Source of the DNA: an uncultured Porphyromonas sp.
Lineage (GTDB): Bacteria > Bacteroidota > Bacteroidia > Bacteroidales > Porphyromonadaceae
Reading direction: 5' to 3'
DNA length: 55,726 nucleotides
NCBI RefSeq assembly: GCF_938039215.1
Contig: NZ_CALHVI010000049.1
Span: 1 to 55,726 of the forward strand
Shown here: positions 51,387-55,726 of the stretch, piece after piece
Position numbering within the stretch: the first letter of the stretch is position 1
Layout of the letters: the number at the start of each line of letters is the position of its first letter
Translations under genes and position numbers: made by a program
Notes under the pieces: model-generated
Database searches by the model: none
Told to the model about the DNA's origin: nothing
What the model saw: only the letters and a program-made list of their open reading frames with translations

Positions 51387-53121
51387 AGTCCGAGCAAGCT
51401 ACGAGCGAGGACGGCTAAGAGAGATCCAAGATCATTGGCTCTCTAGCCCCATTGTCCGCCTCTTAGCCCTCCTGATCACGGGCTACCTCTCGTATGAAAT
51501 CATCCCCCATCGCTGGCTAAGCTTCGGCTTAGCTATCGGTGGGGGATGTGCTTTTGTCCTAGGTGCACTAGCGAGTGTGCTGGGTGGTGCTCTAGGGGAG
51601 CTTGGAGCACAGCGTCGGCTTACTCGAGGCTTGCGCCTTGGGCTCTATCTTCTCCTCGTGCTCTCATCTCGTCTCTACTATGCCCATAGGCTGGAGCAAA
51701 GTACGGAAGGGGTCTTCCCTATCGGGGAGCGTATCACGGCTATTGTCGAATCACAAGATGCACCTTCGGAGGTGATCGGGGGTACAAGTGAAGTACACAG
51801 CAAAGCTTCCGAGAGCGCAGTATCGGGAGGTGTAGTAGAAGGAAGTGAGCAACAAGGGAGTGTGCCACAAGGGGGCTCTGTGGATATGAGCCGTCAGCAG
51901 GGTGCACGCCTACTAAATGTTCGGCTATGCTCCGCCTCGGGTCCGTTGTCTCTTCTACTTCTCTCACTTCGCTCTGAGTCGGGGGAGGATGTGTCTGCCC
52001 TGCAAGTGGGGGATACGCTTGCCTTCCGTCTCCGCTGGGTGAGCTATACTCGGGATCTCCTTGAGAGAAGGCCGAACTATGGGCGCTATCTCTTGAGTCT
52101 TGGCGCTGTCGGTAGGGGCGAGGGGGAAGTAGTTCATGTTCGCCCCACGACTTCTATGGCGCTCCTTGGCTCTAGCCCTCGAGGGTTAGCTCTTCGCCTT
52201 CGGGATCAACTTGCCTCTCGCCTCATGGCGACTCCTCTTCGCCCTGCGACGAAGCGCCTCCTCCTTGGGATGACGCTTGGGTTGGTCTCACACGATGCTG
52301 AGGGTCGAGCTCTTCGGCAGTCGTTTGTCCGTGGCGGTGTCGCCCATCTTCTAGCGGTCAGTGGCTTCCATCTAGCTGTCATCGTTGGGGCATTTGCCTT
52401 GCTCCTACGTGCTATCCCGATGCTCCGAAGGAAGGAGCACTTACGCTGGGGACTACTGCTCCTTGTCGCTTGGGGCTTCACTCTCATCTCGGGCTGTAGC
52501 GTGCCGACACTGCGAGCCTCGGGGATGCTGACGATCTACGCAGGGGGACGGATGCTTCGCCGCCCTATGAGCTTCGCTGAAGTGATCGCTCTACCAGCAC
52601 TCTTGCAGCTAGCCCTTAGCCCACTGAGCCTCTTTGGGGCGAGCTTTCTCCTCACGTATTTAGCGCTGGTGAGTATTCGCCTCTTCTATCGTCCGATCTG
52701 GGGAATGCTGGGGAAACTTCACCATCCACTCATGCGCTATCTCTGGGGGTGTCTTGCGCTGACACTTGCTGTCCAGCCCATACTCTTCCCTCTGTGCCTG
52801 TACCTCTTCGGTGGCAGTTCGATCGCTTATCTCTGGACGACGCTCTTGGTGCTCCCGCTGGCGACATTCCTCATCCCAGCAGGGCTCTTACTTGGGGTCG
52901 TTGTCTCGCTGGGTTACGTACCTCCGATGCCCACCCTCTGGCTGATTGACGAGGGTGCTTGGCTTATGTATGAAGGGGTCGGCTGGGCAGAAGGGCTTCC
53001 CATGCTTCAAGTGAACCTTCCCCTCTCGCTGGGTGCTCTGCTAAGCTACTATACCTTGCTTCTCCTCCTTTCCCTGCTTATCTCCGCTCTTCGGGATAAG
53101 CCCGCTCCCATCGCAGGCTAA
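51334..53121 (+). CDS. comEC: ComEC/Rec2-type DNA uptake channel without metallo-beta-lactamase domain
   Basis: An inner-membrane protein of up to 595 residues. An N-terminal pair of helices and an OB-like region are followed by the competence domain with HLLAVSGFHLAVIVG and many membrane helices. The C-terminal metallo-beta-lactamase domain seen in full-length ComEC is absent; the frame ends soon after the last helix (LLISALRDKPAPIAG). The start is uncertain: after the rpe stop no ATG, GTG or TTG precedes the family start (WLSSPIVRLLALLITGY), so an in-frame ATG within rpe (51334, or earlier ones) must be used, a 53-base overlap. It would move single-stranded DNA into the cytoplasm. Confidence 0.88.
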   Translation: MKTPRRPSIVSRSSLASRVRASYERGRLREIQDHWLSSPIVRLLALLITGYLSYEIIPHRWLSFGLAIGGGCAFVLGALASVLGGALGELGAQRRLTRGLRLGLYLLLVLSSRLYYAHRLEQSTEGVFPIGERITAIVESQDAPSEVIGGTSEVHSKASESAVSGGVVEGSEQQGSVPQGGSVDMSRQQGARLLNVRLCSASGPLSLLLLSLRSESGEDVSALQVGDTLAFRLRWVSYTRDLLERRPNYGRYLLSLGAVGRGEGEVVHVRPTTSMALLGSSPRGLALRLRDQLASRLMATPLRPATKRLLLGMTLGLVSHDAEGRALRQSFVRGGVAHLLAVSGFHLAVIVGAFALLLRAIPMLRRKEHLRWGLLLLVAWGFTLISGCSVPTLRASGMLTIYAGGRMLRRPMSFAEVIALPALLQLALSPLSLFGASFLLTYLALVSIRLFYRPIWGMLGKLHHPLMRYLWGCLALTLAVQPILFPLCLYLFGGSSIAYLWTTLLVLPLATFLIPAGLLLGVVVSLGYVPPMPTLWLIDEGAWLMYEGVGWAEGLPMLQVNLPLSLGALLSYYTLLLLLSLLISALRDKPAPIAG

Positions 53122-53138
53122 GCATAGCTAGATATAAC

Positions 53139-53178
53139 GAAGCCCCCCAGCATAGGTCGTCCTATGCTGGGGGGCTTC
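53139..53178. terminator. Strong hairpin after comEC
   Basis: A perfect 18-bp stem (53139-53156 with 53161-53178) has the loop TCGT. It lies between convergent comEC and the P-loop protein gene. The right side reads TCTGTATG, so the T-tract is weak, yet the stem is the strongest in the window. Confidence 0.7.
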
Positions 53179-53252
53179 TCTGTATGTGTTGCTAGAGACT
53201 AAGCTGAGGAGCTAAGGGTAGGGCTGTATCCGACCCTTCACCCCACCGAGGG

Positions 53253-54986
53253 TTAGTCTTCGTTGATCATGCTGAAGAGCTCTTCGGCAGCTGCACGAGG
53301 ACCGGTCTTCGTCAGGCCTTCGACAGCCAGACCGGTGTGCATCTCCCCGACCTTGACATGGCTATCGAAGAGGGCTGTGAAGAACTGACGGATCAGCTGA
53401 CCTGCCAGCTCCTGCTCCTGCACGGGGCCGAAGGGGTTGGCGAAGTACGACGTGACTAGTCCCTGCTCGGTCGTCGTCCCCTTGGCACGGCGAGCACCCG
53501 CTTCGAAGATCTTGATCGCTTCTTCCTTATCATCGAAGAGGCTGATCTTCTTATCTGCATCCTCGTAGTTATTGGCATAGAGGAAGTAGTCCACGGGGAA
53601 GCCCTTCGAGATCAGTTCGTAGGTCGAGATGGGGATCGTGACGCGGGCATTGACCTTGTCGGGGTTGGTGTAGATACCTCGGTCAAGCTGACTGAAGGCA
53701 TAGGTAGGATCGAGGTCGTCGGTACGGACGAAGGCACCGATCTCTGTCCCATAGGCACGGACGACACCATCTTCGCCGAGGCGGAGGAAGCCCATGTCGT
53801 CGAAGATGACACGCATGTGGCGGATATACTTCTCATTGAGCGTACGGAAGGCTTCGAGGCTTTCACTCTTCCCTGCACCGCTGTCGCCCATGATGATGAT
53901 GTTCGCCTCACGGCCATTCTTGAGGATGATATTGACCATAGCGCCGTGGATGGGGAGGTTGCCACGGCTCATCTGCTTGAGGTTGTGCAGCGTGAGGAGC
54001 ATCTTCTTCATGTAGCCGAAGTAGTCGATCTCATCGCAGTAGTTGGCGTAGCCGATGAGGATGTCGTTCTTCTTGTCCTTGTAGTAGAAGGTGCGCTTCT
54101 CTTCGTGTCCGTCGGGGTAGCCGAAGATGTAGATCATATCGGGCTTCTTACCGACGTACTCATCTTCCTTGGCGAGCTCGAAGAGGTTGGCTAGCCCGAG
54201 CCCGTGGCACATGAAGTCCTTGTGGAAGTAGACGAAGGCCAGTAGGTCACCCACCTTGGCTGGGTAGAGGAACCATTCATCCTCGTTGAGGATCATGTTC
54301 GCTACGGGGTTGATCGTATGCTCACGGAAGATACCGTCACGGGTATTCTTCTTCGTATAGGTGACGTAAGGAGGGTTGATGACGATGGAGTTGATGAAGG
54401 GGATGGCGGAGAGTCCCTTGTACTCCATGGGGTAGTTCCATGGGGCATCTAAGAGGATGAGCCCCGCGTTGGCTCCTGCGGTCGTCTGACGATAGACGTT
54501 GCTAGCGAAGCCATTGACGACTTCCTTCGTGCGGCGGTAGATGGAGAGGATGAGCTCATTGAAGAGTTCGTAAGCCTGGACGAAGCGTACATTCTGCACC
54601 CCATCGCCCTGACGCTGGTTGTGGACGACGGCGATACGCTCCATACGACGCCAGTAGTGGTAGAGGAGTTCGACGACTTCGAGGAAGAGGTCACGATCCT
54701 TGAAGAAGGGCGCATACTTATTGTTGACCTCGAGTATCTCGTCGACGTCGCAGACGCTTATTAGGCGGATGACCTCCATGAAGTCACGGATGAGCTCGTC
54801 TTCATCACGGAAGCCTAGGATGAAGGCATCATAGATGACAGGGTTGTCCTTACGGAGCGAGGCGATGAAGGACTCGACGACACGCCCATAGGCGTAGCTG
54901 GTGAGGATCTTGCGGCGATTGTCGCAGTACTTCGAGGTGAAGTTGATGATCGCTCGACCACGGTTGAGGGTGAATTCCTGTAGCAT
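53253..54986 (-). CDS. Large P-loop protein with HPr-kinase/PEPCK-like core
   Basis: The 577-residue cytoplasmic protein has a long N-terminal helical part and a P-loop, GDSGAGKSESLEAF, with the GDSGAGKS loop at 367-374. The upstream LPIHGAMVNIILKNG and downstream IFDDMGFLRLGEDG resemble the HGxxV...D/DD arrangement of HPr kinase/phosphorylase and the related PEP-carboxykinase fold. It is not a normal PckA. Homologues are found in Bacteroidota and some Clostridia, sometimes named PEP carboxykinase; the true substrate is unknown to me. It is transcribed alone from a TATATTTG promoter. Confidence 0.8.
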   Translation of the reverse strand: MLQEFTLNRGRAIINFTSKYCDNRRKILTSYAYGRVVESFIASLRKDNPVIYDAFILGFRDEDELIRDFMEVIRLISVCDVDEILEVNNKYAPFFKDRDLFLEVVELLYHYWRRMERIAVVHNQRQGDGVQNVRFVQAYELFNELILSIYRRTKEVVNGFASNVYRQTTAGANAGLILLDAPWNYPMEYKGLSAIPFINSIVINPPYVTYTKKNTRDGIFREHTINPVANMILNEDEWFLYPAKVGDLLAFVYFHKDFMCHGLGLANLFELAKEDEYVGKKPDMIYIFGYPDGHEEKRTFYYKDKKNDILIGYANYCDEIDYFGYMKKMLLTLHNLKQMSRGNLPIHGAMVNIILKNGREANIIIMGDSGAGKSESLEAFRTLNEKYIRHMRVIFDDMGFLRLGEDGVVRAYGTEIGAFVRTDDLDPTYAFSQLDRGIYTNPDKVNARVTIPISTYELISKGFPVDYFLYANNYEDADKKISLFDDKEEAIKIFEAGARRAKGTTTEQGLVTSYFANPFGPVQEQELAGQLIRQFFTALFDSHVKVGEMHTGLAVEGLTKTGPRAAAEELFSMINED

Positions 54987-55030
54987 TTCTTATAGGATGG
55001 TTAATAGCTGAGTAATGAACTACTCTGCTA

Positions 55031-55038
55031 CAAATATA
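55031..55038 (-). promoter_or_regulatory. -7 box upstream of the P-loop protein gene
   Basis: The minus strand reads TATATTTG, a TAnnTTTG match, 45 bases before the ATG at 54986. Confidence 0.5.
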
Positions 55039-55599
55039 GATAAACTTCTTTAATTGGTCCTAGAGTCTAGTTATCCTTGTTTTTCGCTGTTTCGATTGGA
55101 TGGCTAAATGGTTGTTATTTGTTGCTGTGGATGGGGCTAGCCGTTGGGCTTGAGGGAGCAGATCTACACCTCGTATTGTCTGCTCGGTGTCTACGCAAAC
55201 GTACGAAGAAAGGCGAAGAAATACAAGCCTTTACCCCCGACCAGAGCAAAATACCGAGCGGTAGGTATTTGCCCACTTGCTGTATCCTATTTCTCCCACC
55301 GAATGAGGCGATAGGGAGAGCCGCTTGAGCCCCGAAGAGAAGAGCTCCCAACCGAAGGATTTGCTTCGTCGTCGGAATGGATGTCTCGCTTCGTATTCGC
55401 TCCTTGCTCGACCCTAGATCTCGTACTTTAGAAGCCTCCTTCTACACCAGATCATCCGCCCTCGTTTTGCGGAACCTCGGGGAGGAAAAGCATGGAGAAG
55501 CAATGCGCTTGCTCATCACCTCGTTTCTACGGGTGCTTCCCTGCTAAATTTTCCTCTGACCTGATCGCCTCGAGACCGCCTAGTGAGAGCCCCCAAATA
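55039..55599. other. Gap without a supported gene
   Basis: Two short overlapping frames (55077-55328 plus, 55115-55351 minus) cover much of this stretch, but neither has a family motif, signal peptide, promoter or neighbour context, and they overlap each other. No RNA gene was recognised. It ends at repeat array I. Confidence 0.45.
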
Positions 55600-55685
55600 A
55601 AACCTACTGTAGGTCGCACTGACGACCTACAGTGGGTCGCCTTGACGACCTACGGTAGGTCGTTTTGCCGACCTACCGTAGATCC
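55600..55685. repeat. Palindrome array I: four 17-bp units at 23-bp pitch
   Basis: Units lie at 55600-55616, 55623-55639, 55646-55662 and 55669-55685 with spacers cactga, ccttga and ttttgc. Central bases are T, A, G, C. Unit 1 opens AAACC after the flank gcccccaaata; unit 4 is degraded at its right edge (GTAGATCC). The next gene on the right is outside the window. Confidence 0.93.
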
Positions 55686-55726
55686 CTTTAGCCCCCTTTC
55701 CCGAGCCCCCCCTCCGAAGGCATACT

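Noticed and set aside
55077..55328. 83-codon ORF in the right-end gap
   Set aside because: Low-complexity, with no signal, motif or promoter, and overlapped by an equally poor ORF on the other strand.

Overview
The window looks like chromosomal DNA of a Bacteroidota bacterium, most likely a Porphyromonas or close relative. Supporting features are: the MurF-Alr fusion; the RicT-like/GldH pair; the DUF1599 - BT_3928-type - tpiA - SPOR - folE cluster; the GlsA/GlsB glycine-lipid acyltransferase pair; SufBCD; DUF4270 and GSCFA proteins; and repeated TAnnTTTG promoter boxes in place of sigma70-type -10 boxes. The species call is inference. Most genes are G+C-rich core genes with strong codon bias, which gives many long but false antisense ORFs.

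Layout. Positions 1-4073 (minus) hold a likely metal-uptake locus: a small HxxxH/CxxC membrane protein, a TonB-dependent receptor and two histidine-bearing lipoproteins, the second cut by the window edge. Positions 4425-13534 (minus) carry a small lipoprotein, murF-alr, a GSCFA protein, a YraN-type nuclease, glsB, glsA and valS. Two tandem paralogous membrane proteins follow. Positions 15133-23511 (plus) carry a RicT-like PSP1 protein, gldH, lon, then DUF1599, a DoxX/MauE-like protein, tpiA, a SPOR protein and folE. A ROK regulator and a DEAD-box helicase (minus) follow, then DUF695 and BioG-like genes (plus), a C69 dipeptidase (minus), and a plus-strand run of coiled-coil protein, zapA, rny, sufB, sufC, sufD and a U32 peptidase. 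Positions 37765-45563 hold a secreted protein, tRNA-Glu - rpsT - tRNA-Glu, a solute-binding lipoprotein, a half-length starch-synthase-like protein, a DUF4270 lipoprotein, a nucleoside transporter and a glycosyltransferase. Positions 46074-48758 are an A+T-rich KAP-family NTPase gene broken by one in-frame TGA. The window closes with NfeD/SPFH, rpe, comEC and a large P-loop (HPr kinase/PEPCK-like) protein.

The most striking feature is a family of nine intergenic arrays (4200, 14666, 23680, 26749, 29884, 37564, 40371, 45795, 55600). Each is built from a 17-bp palindrome of consensus CGACCYACNGTRGGTCG on a strict 23-bp pitch (17 + 6). Seven of the nine are exactly four units and 86 bp long. They are bounded by A- and T-tracts and lie in divergent, convergent and co-directional gaps. 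Four share the same ordered central bases (G,T,C,A) and a fifth carries the reverse-complement order, so they appear to spread as whole elements. They are not CRISPR arrays and I cannot assign them to a named family.
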